This document shows, one piece after another, positions 24,579 through 33,566 of a stretch of DNA of 64,000 nt. The position numbers and the translations under genes were made by a program. Position 1 is the stretch's first letter. Each line of letters opens with the position of its first letter. Origin of the DNA: Vandammella animalimorsus (lineage in GTDB: Bacteria; Pseudomonadota; Gammaproteobacteria; Burkholderiales; Burkholderiaceae_C); contig NZ_NSJB01000002.1 in NCBI RefSeq assembly GCF_002285265.1, positions 186,001 through 250,000 on the forward strand, written 5' to 3'. The notes under the pieces are model-generated. The model saw nothing but the letters and a program-made list of their open reading frames with translations, did not search any database and had not been told where the DNA came from.

Positions 24579-25319
24579 TCAATCCTGCTTCTGCGCTGGC
24601 GGGGCGTCTGGCTGCTGCTCAGGCGGCGCTGGCCTGGCCTCGGGCTTGCGGTGCATGCCCATGCCCCAGAGGTTGTCCAAAAAGGACTGGAACTGATAGG
24701 CCTGCACCTTCATGCGGTAGTCGATCTCGCCGATCTGGTCCTCGAACGCCTCCGTCAGGCGCGAGTTCAGATTGGGCTTGGGCAGCTTCAGATAGGCCTC
24801 CGATTCGCTGCCTTCGCGGTGCACCGTGGCGCCGGCATTGCGCGCGATCTTCAGCATGGGCGCGTTTTCACTGAGCGCATGGATGTACATGGTCTCCACC
24901 CCCTCATTGCGCGCATGCATCATGGCGCGGTCGTAGAGCTTGGCGCCCAGGCTGCGCCCGCGGTACTTGCTCAGCACCGACACGCCAAATTCCGCCGCGC
25001 GCGGCTTGCCCGGCGTGGGCGGGTCAAACGCCAGGTGGGCCATGGCGATCAGCTCCAGCTTGCGGTTGTGGATGCCGTAGATCTCATCGCGCTGGAAGTC
25101 CAACCCCTCCACATAGCGGCGAACCTGCGCATCCGAGGCCGGATAGCCAAAGCGCAAATAGCGGTCGCGCTCGGTCAGGCTCAGCAAATGCTCCAGGATT
25201 TGCTCGCGGTGCGTCGGCCCCAGCGCGCGAATCGGAATGTGCAGGGGCTGCAGCGCACGCCGCTCCTTGGCATCGCCAGGCGCCGCCGAAGAAGGGGGGG
25301 ACTGTTTCGTGTCGATCAT
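24579..25319 (-). CDS. GNAT-family N-acetyltransferase
   Basis: A 246-residue cytoplasmic protein. The acetyl-CoA site is seen in AEFGVSVLSKYRGRSLGAKLYDRAMMHARN, that is, strand four plus the R/Q-x-x-G-x-G/A loop (YRGRSLGA). This is followed by the ENAPMLKIARNAGA helix typical of GNAT proteins. The C-terminal 70 residues (EDQIGEIDYRMKVQAYQFQSF and a Pro-rich end) are not part of the GNAT fold. The start may be ATG 25319 or 25331. The acceptor is unknown. A terminator follows, and a good promoter candidate lies about 145 bases upstream. Confidence 0.82.
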   Translation of the reverse strand: MIDTKQSPPSSAAPGDAKERRALQPLHIPIRALGPTHREQILEHLLSLTERDRYLRFGYPASDAQVRRYVEGLDFQRDEIYGIHNRKLELIAMAHLAFDPPTPGKPRAAEFGVSVLSKYRGRSLGAKLYDRAMMHARNEGVETMYIHALSENAPMLKIARNAGATVHREGSESEAYLKLPKPNLNSRLTEAFEDQIGEIDYRMKVQAYQFQSFLDNLWGMGMHRKPEARPAPPEQQPDAPPAQKQD

Positions 25320-25463
25320 GGGCTGGTACACAAAGGTCGGTGGGTGAATGGATGAGGCGGCGCAGTTCTGAAAACCTGTTCACGCCGTCTTTCCCAAGGA
25401 GCCTTTTGCAACACATTGCAAAGAATGACCGGGAAAACCCTCTATACAAAGAACATCGAATGC

Positions 25464-25492
25464 ACTATATGGCGCATGCCCAATCAATGCAA
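25464..25492 (-). promoter_or_regulatory. Sigma-70-like promoter for the GNAT gene
   Basis: On the minus strand a -35 hexamer TTGCAT (25492-25487) and a -10 hexamer TATAGT (25469-25464) are separated by exactly 17 bp. The chosen start codon lies about 145 bases downstream. Confidence 0.5.
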
Positions 25493-25699
25493 CGAAGCGC
25501 TTTTTGGTTGACAGGGCAACGCGGTTGCTTGCGCCGCCCGCTGCCGACATGGGCCAAATGGCATATCAGGCCGCAGCCGAGCGCAAAAGGGCGGCAAGGC
25601 TGGCACACATTGCCGCGGCGTATGCCTCTGCAGATTGGGGCGGTCTGTTTCGTTACAAACCCTCGCGCTGCCGCTTGACACCACTTGGCATTGCCTGGC

Positions 25700-25790
25700 A
25701 TCGCTGCGGTTTGCGCCTTGCAGCCCATCCCGGGCCGCAGTGCGCACTTTGTCGCTGAATTCGTGCAGGCCTTTCCCGAGCAGCCAGTCT
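25700..25790 (+). repeat. Dispersed intergenic repeat, copy 1
   Basis: The 19-base core TTTGCGCCTTGCAGCCCAT at 25710-25728 is identical to that at 61673-61691. The flanks resemble the other copies only loosely, so this looks like an older or truncated copy. Confidence 0.65.
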
Positions 25791-25897
25791 GCACGAACCC
25801 TGTGGCTGGCGATAGCGCTGCGCCTGGCGCGGCAGCAAAAAAGTGTCACGCAGCAGACTGCCCGGGCCGTGCAGCCAGGGCCGCGCTGCTGCGGCGT

Positions 25898-26737
25898 CTA
25901 TGGCTGCAGCGTCACATGCACCATGCCCGGCATATTGTCCCGGGCCCAGGGCCAGGCCCGCAGCCATTGCAGGTACCAGGCAGGCCAGGCGCGGTAGTGG
26001 CTGTAGCCGATCCAGCGCACTTCCGCCCCAGGGCCCAGCCATTGCCTGATCTGCGCCGGCACGGCGCTGGCCCCTATGCCCCAGCGCATGGCCGGCACCC
26101 GATAATGGCTGGTTTTCCAAAGCCCGCCGGGGCTTTGCGTGAGGGCTGCCACCCAGGGCGGCACCACGTCGAACATGAGCTGCAGGGGCGCGGCGCCGCC
26201 GCCAAAGCGCGCGGCCACGGCCTGCAGCAGGTGCTGCACCTGCTGCTCGCTGAAGTACATCAGCATGCCCTGGGCGCTGATGAAGACGGGCCGCTGCGCA
26301 TCGACCTGCTCCATCCAGGCTGGGTCGCGGGCGTCGCCGCGCCAGTGCTGCAGGCGCGGCGCAGCCGGCGAGCCGGGGACGATGAAATGCTCGCGCAGGG
26401 CAATGGCCTCGGGCGTGTCGATGGCCAGCCAGCGCGCCTGGCCGTTGTCCAGCCGCAGGCACTGCGTCTCCAGGCCGCAGCCGAGCTCGACCACCGTGCC
26501 TGCCGGGTGCTCGTCCAGCCAGTCGCCGATGACGGCGTCAAAAGCCTGGGCCCGCGCCGCGTGTGAGGAATCGGGCGGGCCGAAGTGCCGCTCGAACGGG
26601 TAGTCGATGGCCGCATAGATGCGCTCGGCGTGCGGATCGCGGAAAAAGGCATCGCCGCGCAACGATTCGCTGGCACGGTTGTGCAGCGTCCACAGCATGG
26701 TTTCGGGCACGGCCTTGAGGTGAACGCGCATGGGCAT
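25898..26737 (-). CDS. Class I SAM-dependent methyltransferase (leucine carboxyl methyltransferase-like)
   Basis: A 279-residue protein of the PPM1/LCMT-like methyltransferase group that includes TcmP-type enzymes. It opens with VPETMLWTLHNRASE, has the SAM-binding loop VVELGCGLETQCLRL, the acidic WLAIDTPEAI, and FISAQGMLMYF, all typical of that group. Members methylate polyketides, small carboxylates or are of unknown use; no substrate can be deduced. Start codons at 26737 and 26731 are both possible. It appears to be a single gene behind the substrate-binding-protein gene on the same strand, 132 bp away. Confidence 0.85.
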   Translation of the reverse strand: MPMRVHLKAVPETMLWTLHNRASESLRGDAFFRDPHAERIYAAIDYPFERHFGPPDSSHAARAQAFDAVIGDWLDEHPAGTVVELGCGLETQCLRLDNGQARWLAIDTPEAIALREHFIVPGSPAAPRLQHWRGDARDPAWMEQVDAQRPVFISAQGMLMYFSEQQVQHLLQAVAARFGGGAAPLQLMFDVVPPWVAALTQSPGGLWKTSHYRVPAMRWGIGASAVPAQIRQWLGPGAEVRWIGYSHYRAWPAWYLQWLRAWPWARDNMPGMVHVTLQP

Positions 26738-26869
26738 CGTGGGGCTACTCTCGCAAATGACAAGCCAGCCGCGCTGGCGACGCAATGCGCCAGCGCGGCT
26801 GGCTTGCGCCGCAGCATACCCAGGGCCGCGCCAGCCGGGCAATGCGGCCTTACCCGCAGATGCGCGCCA

Positions 26870-28189
26870 TCACTGCGGCCTTTGCATGCTGCAGCGGTGC
26901 GGCATCTGGGCCTGCTCGGGCGTGAGGGTGCGCACGACCTCGAAGCCATAGCCCGAGCCCTCGACGTCGAACGGCACGGCCTCGCTGCCGGCCTTCTGCA
27001 TGCGCCCGACCACCAGCGGCTGCTGGAACTGGTGATCGGCCGCGCGCATTTGGCCGGCCTGGCCGGCCAGCTCCACCTGCAGGCCTTCCAGGGCCTGGGC
27101 CACGGCCGCTGGCTCGGTGCTGCCGGCCTTTTCCATCGCGGCGGCCAGCGCCTCGATCAGCAGCTGCATGCGCATGTGCACGTAGTCGTCGGCGGGCTTG
27201 GGGAAGCGCTCGCGGAAGGACTGATAGAACGCGCGGCTGGCCTGGCCCGGCTTGTTGGGCAGCCAGTCGGCCACGGCAATGACCTTGCCGATGCCGGCAT
27301 CGCCAATGGCCGCTGGCGCGCCCAGCGCATTGCCGTAGAAGGTGTAGAAGCTGCCGTCAAAGCCCACCTCGCCGGCGGCCTTGATGAACAGCGTCAAGTC
27401 GTTGCCCCAGTTGCCGGTGATCACGGCCTGCGCGCCGCTGGCCTTGATCTTGGCGCCGTAGGGTGCGAAGTCCTTGATGCGGCCCACGGGGTGGTATTCC
27501 TCGGCGACGATCTCGATGTCCGGGCGGCGCTGGCCCAGCTGGCGGCGCGCCTCGCGCAGCACGGCGTGGCCAAAGCTGTAGTCCTGGCCGAACAGATAGA
27601 CCTTCTTGATGGCGGTGTCGGCCTGCAGCACCTCCATCAGCGCATTCATGCGCATGTCGGCATGGGCATCGAAGCGAAAGTGCCAGAAGCTGCACTTCTC
27701 ATTGGTCAGCGCCGGATCGACGGCCGAGTAATTGAGAAACAGCATGCGCTGCTGCGGGGTGCGCTGGTTGTTTTTTTCCACCGCGTTGAGGATGGCCTCG
27801 GCCGTGGCCGAGGAGTTGCCCTGCAGCACGTACTGCGCGCCGGCATCGCGCGCCGATTGCAGCGCCGCCAGCGCCTCGTCGCTCTGGCCCTTGCTGTCAA
27901 AGCGCAGCAACTGCAGCGGGCGCTGGCCGCCTTGCGCCGCGGGCAAGGCCACGCCGCCGCGGGCATTGACGCGCTCGACCGCCCAGGCCAGGTTGCGGAA
28001 CACCGCCTCGCCGGTATTGGCAAACGGGCCCGAGAGGCTTTCGACCAGGGCCAGGCGGATGGGCTCGCCCTTGGGCTCGGCGGCAGTGGCCGCCTGCGCC
28101 CAGGCAGGCCATGCCGCACAGGCCGCCAGCAGGCCGCCCAGCAGCCAGCGGCGGGAGGGGGTTTTCGGGGTGGGAGTCGGGTGTGTCAT
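26870..28189 (-). CDS. ABC transporter substrate-binding protein, branched-chain amino-acid type
   Basis: A 439-residue periplasmic binding protein of the LivJ/peripla_BP_6 type. The N-terminus TPSRRWLLGGLLAACAAWPAWAQA has a twin-arginine-like pair and a cleavage site near AQA. The body starts IRLALVESLSGPFANTGE and contains VYLFGQDYSFGHAVLREARR and the AVITGNWGNDLTLFIKA region of the family. The ATG at 28189 has a clear AAAGGAC ribosome site. No permease or ATPase lies near it, so it must pair with a distant transporter or act alone. Ligand is unknown; the family binds amino acids, amides and aromatic acids. Confidence 0.88.
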   Translation of the reverse strand: MTHPTPTPKTPSRRWLLGGLLAACAAWPAWAQAATAAEPKGEPIRLALVESLSGPFANTGEAVFRNLAWAVERVNARGGVALPAAQGGQRPLQLLRFDSKGQSDEALAALQSARDAGAQYVLQGNSSATAEAILNAVEKNNQRTPQQRMLFLNYSAVDPALTNEKCSFWHFRFDAHADMRMNALMEVLQADTAIKKVYLFGQDYSFGHAVLREARRQLGQRRPDIEIVAEEYHPVGRIKDFAPYGAKIKASGAQAVITGNWGNDLTLFIKAAGEVGFDGSFYTFYGNALGAPAAIGDAGIGKVIAVADWLPNKPGQASRAFYQSFRERFPKPADDYVHMRMQLLIEALAAAMEKAGSTEPAAVAQALEGLQVELAGQAGQMRAADHQFQQPLVVGRMQKAGSEAVPFDVEGSGYGFEVVRTLTPEQAQMPHRCSMQRPQ

Positions 28190-28625
28190 TGCGTGTCCTT
28201 TGGCAAAGCATTCGTCGGGATAAGGCATTATCCTTGGGCGTTTTTGCTCATTTGAAAGCATTCAATGTGCATTGTCGCAATAAAGAAGAGGTGCATTTGC
28301 CAACTTTTTCAATGAGTTAAAGAAATTTGCTGCAATCAGCGCCTTCTTGCGCTGAAATCCCCAGCTTAGGCCAGCCTTCCCAACCATGCCGCCACGCATT
28401 GGCAAAACTGCAGATGCACTGGGCCGATCCGCGGCGCCTTGAGCAGATTCTTAGAACCTGTCCTCAAAATCGCCTCGCACAGCGCTCGCCCCAGGTTGGG
28501 ATGGGCTGCAAGGCGCAGCGGCACGCGGCGCTGCGATTCATGGAGACCTTCCCAAGGGCGCGGCATAAAATCCGGCCCGTGCCCGGCGCCGCCCAGGCTT
28601 TTTTTGTTTCGTCTGACCACCCACT
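28190..28625. other. Intergenic region upstream of the binding-protein gene
   Basis: These 436 bp hold no convincing gene. From 28200 to 28340 the sequence is clearly more AT-rich than its surroundings, as expected for a promoter of the leftward binding-protein gene; GATAAT on the minus strand near 28220 is a possible -10 box, but no matching -35 box is clear. From about 28451 to 28556 lies a copy of the dispersed repeat. Confidence 0.6.
28451..28556 (-). repeat. Dispersed intergenic repeat, copy 2
   Basis: The core ATGGGCTGCAAGGCGCA at 28501-28517 is the reverse complement of the core found at 25.7 and 61.7 kb. Reading on the minus strand, it is followed by ATCCCAACCTGGGGCG and ends in TTTTGAGGACAGGTTCTAAG, close to the end of the copy at 61.7 kb. 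Confidence 0.7.
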
Positions 28626-28847
28626 ATGAGCCACGCATCCTCCCCCGCCGCTGCCAGCATCGAATTGCTGGCCAAGGACCTCAATGAAAACGGCGGTGTG
28701 TTCTGCCCCAGCCCGGTGGCCGGCATGCCGCTGTGGAACCACCACCCGCGCGTTTTTCTGGACATCGCCCACACCGGCCAGGCGCGCTGCCCGTACTGCG
28801 GCACGCACTACCACCTCAAGGCGGGCGAAGTGTTTCGCGGCCATTGA
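28626..28847 (+). CDS. Small zinc-finger protein (zf-CHCC type)
   Basis: A 73-residue protein. A conserved CHCC finger is made by C27, H39 or H40, C55 and C58 (FCPSP, WNHHPRVFLDI, ARCPYCGTHYHL). It belongs to the small family related to the NDUFS6 subunit of complex I, common in betaproteobacteria as a stand-alone gene. Its cellular role in bacteria is not settled. It lies before the glycan cluster with a 123-bp gap and probably is independent of it. Confidence 0.88.
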   Translation: MSHASSPAAASIELLAKDLNENGGVFCPSPVAGMPLWNHHPRVFLDIAHTGQARCPYCGTHYHLKAGEVFRGH

Positions 28848-28970
28848 GCCGCGCCCCGCAGGCCCGAAGCGGCCCAAGGCCCGCTTCGGGCGGCGGCTTG
28901 TCGAGCCCGCCCGGGCGCTTGCCCGCCGCCATCGCGCCCTGCCCCGCCCCTATCCTATCCAGGCCTTGCC

Positions 28971-30305
28971 GTGTCCACCCGCATGCCCCCCTTTTGGCCC
29001 CAGCGCCTGAGCAGTGCATCGGCGCTGCTGATCCCTGCGCTGGCGCTGTGGCTGCCCTCGGGCTATTCCTGGGGCGCGGCGCTTTTGCTGCTGGGCGCGC
29101 TGTGCAGCCTGCGGCATTGGCCGCGCATGCCGGTCGATGCGCCCACGCGCTGGCTGGCCGCAGCCGTGGTGCTGATGGGCCTGGTGTGGATCTTTCTCTC
29201 CGACCCGGCCGAGGGCCTGGGCCGCTGGGATCGGCCGATCAAATTCCTGCTGGCCCTGCCCTGCCTGTTGTTTGCCGCCGCCTACCCGGCCAGTCCGCGC
29301 GCCTTGTTCTGGGGCGTGCTGCTGGGCTGCCTGGGCGCGGGCGGCATTGCCCTCTGGCAAGTGTTCGTGCTCGATTACTGGCGCGCCACAGGCACGACCA
29401 ATGCCATCCAATACGGCAATCTGGCCTTGCAGCTGGCGGTGATGCTGGCGGCGCTGAGCTGCGGCACGCTGTTCACGCGCGGCCGCTGGGCCAGGCCGCA
29501 GCAGCGCGGCCTGATGGCATTGGCCCTGCTGGCGATGTTGGCCGGTTGCATGGCCTCGGTGCTGTCGCTCTCGCGCGGCGGCTGGCTGGCCTTGCTGCTG
29601 GCGCTGCCGCTGGCCCTGGCGCTGGCCAAAAATGCCCGCCCGGCGCTGGCGCTGGGCCTGGGCGGCGCCTTTCTGGCGTCGATGACCATGGTGGCAGTGG
29701 CCAAGCCGCAGATGCTCAACGAGCGCTGGCAGCGCACCGTGGGCGAGGTGGCCCAATTCGAGGCCCAGCACGGGGCCGACAGCTCCATCGGCCAGCGCCT
29801 GGAGCACTGGCGCCTGGCCTGGGACATGGGCCTGGAAAAACCCCTGCTGGGCTGGTCGGTGCCCGGCTACATGCAGGAGAAGCTGCTGCGCGTGCAGGCC
29901 GGGCAATACCGCCCCGCCATCCTGCAATACCAGCATGTGCACAACGAAGTGCTGGACGTGTTCGTCAAGACCGGGCTGGTGGGCGTGGCGGTGCTGGGCT
30001 TTTTCTATCTGGTGCCGCTGTGCGTGTTCTGGCCGCGGCGCAGCCACCGGCCGCGCCATGACGGCGGCTGCGGGCCACGCCTGCAGGCGCTGCAGGCCCA
30101 GCAGCGGGCCCTGGAGCTGGCCGGGCTGAGCCTGCCGGTGATGTTTGCCGGCTACGGCATCACGCAGGTGTTTTATGCCCACAACAGCGGCATCATGTTC
30201 TACCTGTTCATGACCATCGCGGTCTGGAGCTGTCTGCGCGGCGTGCGCCAGCAGATCGCCCAGCTCACCGCCAGCGCGCCGGCCGCACCGGCTGTCACGC
30301 CGTGA
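28971..30305 (+). CDS. O-antigen ligase family protein
   Basis: A 444-residue polytopic membrane protein with about 11 hydrophobic segments. The Wzy_C domain is seen around FAGLALLAMLAGCMASVLSLSRGGWLA-like sequence, and the large periplasmic loop holds the QRLEHWRLAWDMGLEKPLLGWS and QYQHVHNEVLDVFVKTGLVG stretches, whose Arg and His residues are typical of WaaL ligases and Wzy polymerases. It would attach or polymerise a surface polysaccharide. Start is GTG at 28971, with an ATG at 28983 as an alternative. Its stop overlaps the next gene by 4 bp (GTGA). First gene of a five-gene coupled run. Confidence 0.87.
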   Translation: MSTRMPPFWPQRLSSASALLIPALALWLPSGYSWGAALLLLGALCSLRHWPRMPVDAPTRWLAAAVVLMGLVWIFLSDPAEGLGRWDRPIKFLLALPCLLFAAAYPASPRALFWGVLLGCLGAGGIALWQVFVLDYWRATGTTNAIQYGNLALQLAVMLAALSCGTLFTRGRWARPQQRGLMALALLAMLAGCMASVLSLSRGGWLALLLALPLALALAKNARPALALGLGGAFLASMTMVAVAKPQMLNERWQRTVGEVAQFEAQHGADSSIGQRLEHWRLAWDMGLEKPLLGWSVPGYMQEKLLRVQAGQYRPAILQYQHVHNEVLDVFVKTGLVGVAVLGFFYLVPLCVFWPRRSHRPRHDGGCGPRLQALQAQQRALELAGLSLPVMFAGYGITQVFYAHNSGIMFYLFMTIAVWSCLRGVRQQIAQLTASAPAAPAVTP

Positions 30306-31441
30306 CCGCGCCGCGCCGCCCCAGCCCTGGCGAGCGCCCGCGCGTGCTGCATTTCGTCACCGGCGGCTTTTCCGGCGCCACGCAGGTGGCCATCGACCTG
30401 GTGCGCGCGCACCTGCACAGCGGCCAGTTCGAGCCCCGGCTGGTGCTGCGCCGCAAGCGCCAGACGCCGCCGGACAAGGTGGCCGCGCTGCGCGCGCAAG
30501 GCCTGCCGGTGGACGTGGTCAGCGGCTGGAGCCACTGGGCCACGATCTGGCAGCTGCGGCGCATCTGCCTGCAGTGGCAGCCCGACATCCTGGTGGCGCA
30601 CGGCTTCAGCGAACACCTGTGGGGCCGCTACGCCGGGCTGTGGGCCCAGGTGCCGCTGCTGGTGCACGTGGAGCACAACAGCCGCGAGCGCTACACCCCC
30701 TGGCGGCTGGCCCAGGCGCGCTGGCTGGCGCGGCGCACGGCCTGCATCATCGGCTGCTCCCAAGGGGTGCGCGACAGCCTGCTGGCGCTGGGCTTCGCGC
30801 CGGAGAAAACCATCGCCATCCCCAACGGCATTGCGCTGCAGCCCTATGCCCAGGCCGATGCCCTGCCGCTGGCGCAGCGCAGCCCCGGGCTGGTGATGGT
30901 GGCGCGCTTTGCCCGGCAAAAAGACCACGCCACCTTGCTGCACGCCCTGGCCGTGCTGCGCCAGCGCGGCCTGCAGCCCACACTGTGGCTGGCCGGCGGC
31001 GGCAGCCAGCGCCTGCAGCGCCGCGCCCGGGCCCTGGTGCAACAACTGGGCCTGGGCGGGCAGGTGCAGCTGCTGGGCCGCTGCGACGACGTGCCCGGCC
31101 TGCTGATGGGCCAGCGCATTTGCGTGCTTTCCAGCCACTACGAAGGCATGCCGCTGGCGCTGATCGAAGGCATGGCCGCCGGCTGCGCCGTGGTTGGCTC
31201 GCGCGTGCCGGGCATTCAGGAAGTCATCGCGCACGAGCGCAATGGCCTGCTGGCCGCCCCCGGCGACCCGCAGGCGCTGGCCGATGCGCTCGAGCGCCTG
31301 CTGCGCGAGCCGGCCTGGGCCGCCAATCTGGCCGCGCAAGGCCGCCGCGATGCCCAGGCGCTCTACAGCCAGCAGCGCATGCAGGCCGCCTACGAGGCGC
31401 AGTTCCTGCAGCTGCTCACCCAAGGCAGGCCCGCACCATGA
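30302..31441 (+). CDS. Glycosyltransferase family 4
   Basis: A 379-residue cytoplasmic enzyme of the GT-B fold starting at GTG. N-terminal LHFVTGGFSGATQVAIDLV starts the acceptor half; the donor half has VMVARFARQKDHATLLHAL, LLGRCDDVPGLL and the family EX7E site in SSHYEGMPLALIEGMAAGCAVVGS. It adds a sugar from a nucleotide donor, with retention, to a growing lipid-linked glycan. It overlaps the ligase gene (GTGA) and the following GT2 gene (ATGA), so the genes are translationally coupled. Confidence 0.9.
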   Translation: MTAPRRPSPGERPRVLHFVTGGFSGATQVAIDLVRAHLHSGQFEPRLVLRRKRQTPPDKVAALRAQGLPVDVVSGWSHWATIWQLRRICLQWQPDILVAHGFSEHLWGRYAGLWAQVPLLVHVEHNSRERYTPWRLAQARWLARRTACIIGCSQGVRDSLLALGFAPEKTIAIPNGIALQPYAQADALPLAQRSPGLVMVARFARQKDHATLLHALAVLRQRGLQPTLWLAGGGSQRLQRRARALVQQLGLGGQVQLLGRCDDVPGLLMGQRICVLSSHYEGMPLALIEGMAAGCAVVGSRVPGIQEVIAHERNGLLAAPGDPQALADALERLLREPAWAANLAAQGRRDAQALYSQQRMQAAYEAQFLQLLTQGRPAP

Positions 31442-32493
31442 GAGAGCGCCCCTGGCTGAGTGTGCTGGTGCCTGTCTACAACGTGCAGGACTACCTGGGC
31501 GAGTGCATCGCATCGCTGATGCAGCAGCTCAAGGGCGTGCCCGGCGTGCAGGTGCTGCTGCTCGACGATGCCTCCAGCGACGGCTCGGCCGCGCTGGCCC
31601 GGCAGCTGCAGGCGCGCTGGCCCGGCGCGCTGCAACTGCTGCACCACCCGCACAACCAGGGTCTGAGCGCGGCGCGCAACAGCCTGCTGGCCGCCAGCAG
31701 CGGCGCCTACATCTGGTTTCTCGACTCCGACGACTTCCTGCAGCCCGGCGCCATCGCCAGCCTGCGCCAGACCATCCAAAGCCACGCCCCGGATCTGGTG
31801 CTGTGCGACTTCAGCCTGTGGCGCGCCCAGCCGCGCCTGAAGCACCGCCTGCGCGGCGAAGCGCACCGGCGCAGCTTCCACGGCCCGGCGCGCACCCTGC
31901 TGCGCGATCGCACGGCCTTGCTGCAAGGCATGCTGCTGGGCAGGCAAATGCACGCCTGGTCCAAGATCGCCCGCCGCGAGCTGTGGCAGGGCCTGCAGTT
32001 CCCGCCCGGGGCCTATTTCGAGGACATGGCCACCATGCCCCGGCTGCTGCTGCGCGCGCGCAGCGCCATCCACCTGCCCGAGCCCTGGGTCGCCTACCGC
32101 CAGCGCGCCGGCAGCATCCTCTCGGGCATGAATGCCGCCAAGGCCGCCGACTTGTCGCGCGCGCTGCGCCCCTTTGTGCAGGACTGGCGCCACTGCGCCC
32201 AGGCCGAGCCGCAGCTGGCCAGCGACGCCATGCGCTTTGCCATCGCCCACCTGGCGGCGCGCAACTACCTGGGCGCGCTGCGCGCCCTGCAGCACGCCGC
32301 TCTGCCGCCTGCCCAGGCCCAGGCGCTGGCTGGGCAATTCGCGCAGGACTACCTGGCCTGCAGCCCGCTGCCGCCTGCTGCCCTGCTGCGCGGCTACCTG
32401 CGCCGCGGCTGGCTGCTGCGCTACGCGCGCACACGCCAGGCCGCGCTGGCCGCTGCTGCCGCGGCACAAGACAACGCACAGACTGCCGCATGA
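31438..32493 (+). CDS. Glycosyltransferase family 2
   Basis: A 351-residue GT-A enzyme. WLSVLVPVYNVQDYLGECIASL, LLDDASSDGSA and the metal-binding WFLDSDDFLQPGA are the classic GT2 sequence. The C-terminal helical part (YLRRGWLLRYART) may touch the membrane. It would transfer a sugar with inversion to the surface glycan. Both ends overlap neighbouring genes by 4 bp (ATGA). Confidence 0.9.
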   Translation: MRERPWLSVLVPVYNVQDYLGECIASLMQQLKGVPGVQVLLLDDASSDGSAALARQLQARWPGALQLLHHPHNQGLSAARNSLLAASSGAYIWFLDSDDFLQPGAIASLRQTIQSHAPDLVLCDFSLWRAQPRLKHRLRGEAHRRSFHGPARTLLRDRTALLQGMLLGRQMHAWSKIARRELWQGLQFPPGAYFEDMATMPRLLLRARSAIHLPEPWVAYRQRAGSILSGMNAAKAADLSRALRPFVQDWRHCAQAEPQLASDAMRFAIAHLAARNYLGALRALQHAALPPAQAQALAGQFAQDYLACSPLPPAALLRGYLRRGWLLRYARTRQAALAAAAAAQDNAQTAA

Positions 32494-33566
32494 GCGCCCC
32501 TGCCCCCGCCACGCCGCCCATCGGCCCGTCAACCAACCCGCCGGCCAACCCGCCAGCCCTGGGCTGGCGCGTGCGCGGCGAGCTGCTGCTGGCGCGCCTG
32601 CTCAAGCGCTGGTACGGCTGGCGCCGCCCGGCGCTGCCGCCCTGGCAGGCGCCGCCGGCCCAGCTCTGGCAGATCGGCGCGCCCGCACCGGCAGCGCCAA
32701 CGCCAGCGCCGATCCCGCGCATCCTCTGGACCTATTGGGACAGCGCCGCCCCGCCGCCCTTGATCGAGTGCTGCCTGGCCAGCTGGCGCCAGCACCACCC
32801 GCACTGGCGCATCGAAGTGCTGGACCTGGCCCGCGCGCGCGCGCTGCTGCCCCATTTGCCTGCGGCGCTGCTGGCCGACTCGCCCCAGAAACTGGCCGAC
32901 TGGCTGCGCCTGGCGCTGCTGCAGCGCCATGGCGGCATCTGGCTGGACGCCAGCACCATCCTCACCGCGCCGCTGGACTGGGTGCTGCAGGCCCAGCAGG
33001 CGCACGGCAGCGAATACCTGGGCTTTTACCTGCAGCGCTTTACCACCTCGGCCCAATACCCGGTGGTGGAAAACTGGTTCATGGCCGCCGCGCCGGGCAG
33101 CGCCTTCGTTCATGCCTGGCAGCGCGAGTTCGACGCCGAAGTCGTGCCGCGCGGCAACAGCGGCTACCTGCAGCACCTGCAGGCCCTGGGCCTGCTGCAG
33201 GCGCTGCAGCAAGCCATCGACGCGCCAGAGTACCTGAGCATGCACCTGGCCGCGCAGCGCGTACTGCAGCGCGGCGATGCCCGCTACCGCCTGACGCTGT
33301 GGCCGGCCGAGGCCAGCGCCTTCGCCTACCACGTGCAGGCCGGCTGGCAGCGCGCGCGCCTGAAAAAGCGCCTGTTCTTCATGCAGGCCGGCGCGGCCGT
33401 GGCGCCGCTGATCAAGCTGCGAGGGCCCGACCGGCGCAAGCTCGACCACTACCTGGCCGCCGGCCTGTACCTGCCAGGCAGCCTGGCCGGCCGCTATTTG
33501 ATGGGCCAGCCTGCCAGCCCCAGGCCCGATGGCCCCACGCCCGACGACGACGCCCATGCCCGCTGA
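32490..33566 (+). CDS. Capsular polysaccharide/GT32-type glycosyltransferase, copy 1
   Basis: A 358-residue protein. The GT32-like core runs from IPRILWTYWDSAAPPPLIE through KLADWLRLALLQRHGGIWLDAS, where the DxD-type metal site lies (WLDAS), to VVENWFMAAAPGS. Such enzymes transfer hexoses or amino sugars to capsule or LPS. The N-terminal 25 residues are Pro-rich. It resembles the next gene closely and is probably its paralogue. It starts inside the stop of the GT2 gene and ends 11 bp inside the start of copy 2. Confidence 0.85.
   Translation: MSAPAPATPPIGPSTNPPANPPALGWRVRGELLLARLLKRWYGWRRPALPPWQAPPAQLWQIGAPAPAAPTPAPIPRILWTYWDSAAPPPLIECCLASWRQHHPHWRIEVLDLARARALLPHLPAALLADSPQKLADWLRLALLQRHGGIWLDASTILTAPLDWVLQAQQAHGSEYLGFYLQRFTTSAQYPVVENWFMAAAPGSAFVHAWQREFDAEVVPRGNSGYLQHLQALGLLQALQQAIDAPEYLSMHLAAQRVLQRGDARYRLTLWPAEASAFAYHVQAGWQRARLKKRLFFMQAGAAVAPLIKLRGPDRRKLDHYLAAGLYLPGSLAGRYLMGQPASPRPDGPTPDDDAHAR

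Larger units (their letters stand above)
25320..25897. other. Intergenic region with a promoter and a dispersed repeat
   Basis: No convincing gene was found in these 578 bp; the frames open here show no family similarity. The left part is AT-rich and holds a sigma-70-like promoter directed at the acetyltransferase gene. A GAAAACCTGTTCACG piece near 25370 resembles the ends of the dispersed repeats. The middle carries the repeat core TTTGCGCCTTGCAGCCCAT (25710-25728). Further pieces up to 25860 seem to be decayed repeat sequence. Confidence 0.6.

Noticed and set aside
25465-25849. Small minus-strand frames of 109-121 codons in the gap upstream of the GNAT gene
   Set aside because: No ribosome site, Cys- and Arg-rich composition and overlap with a dispersed repeat argue against real genes.
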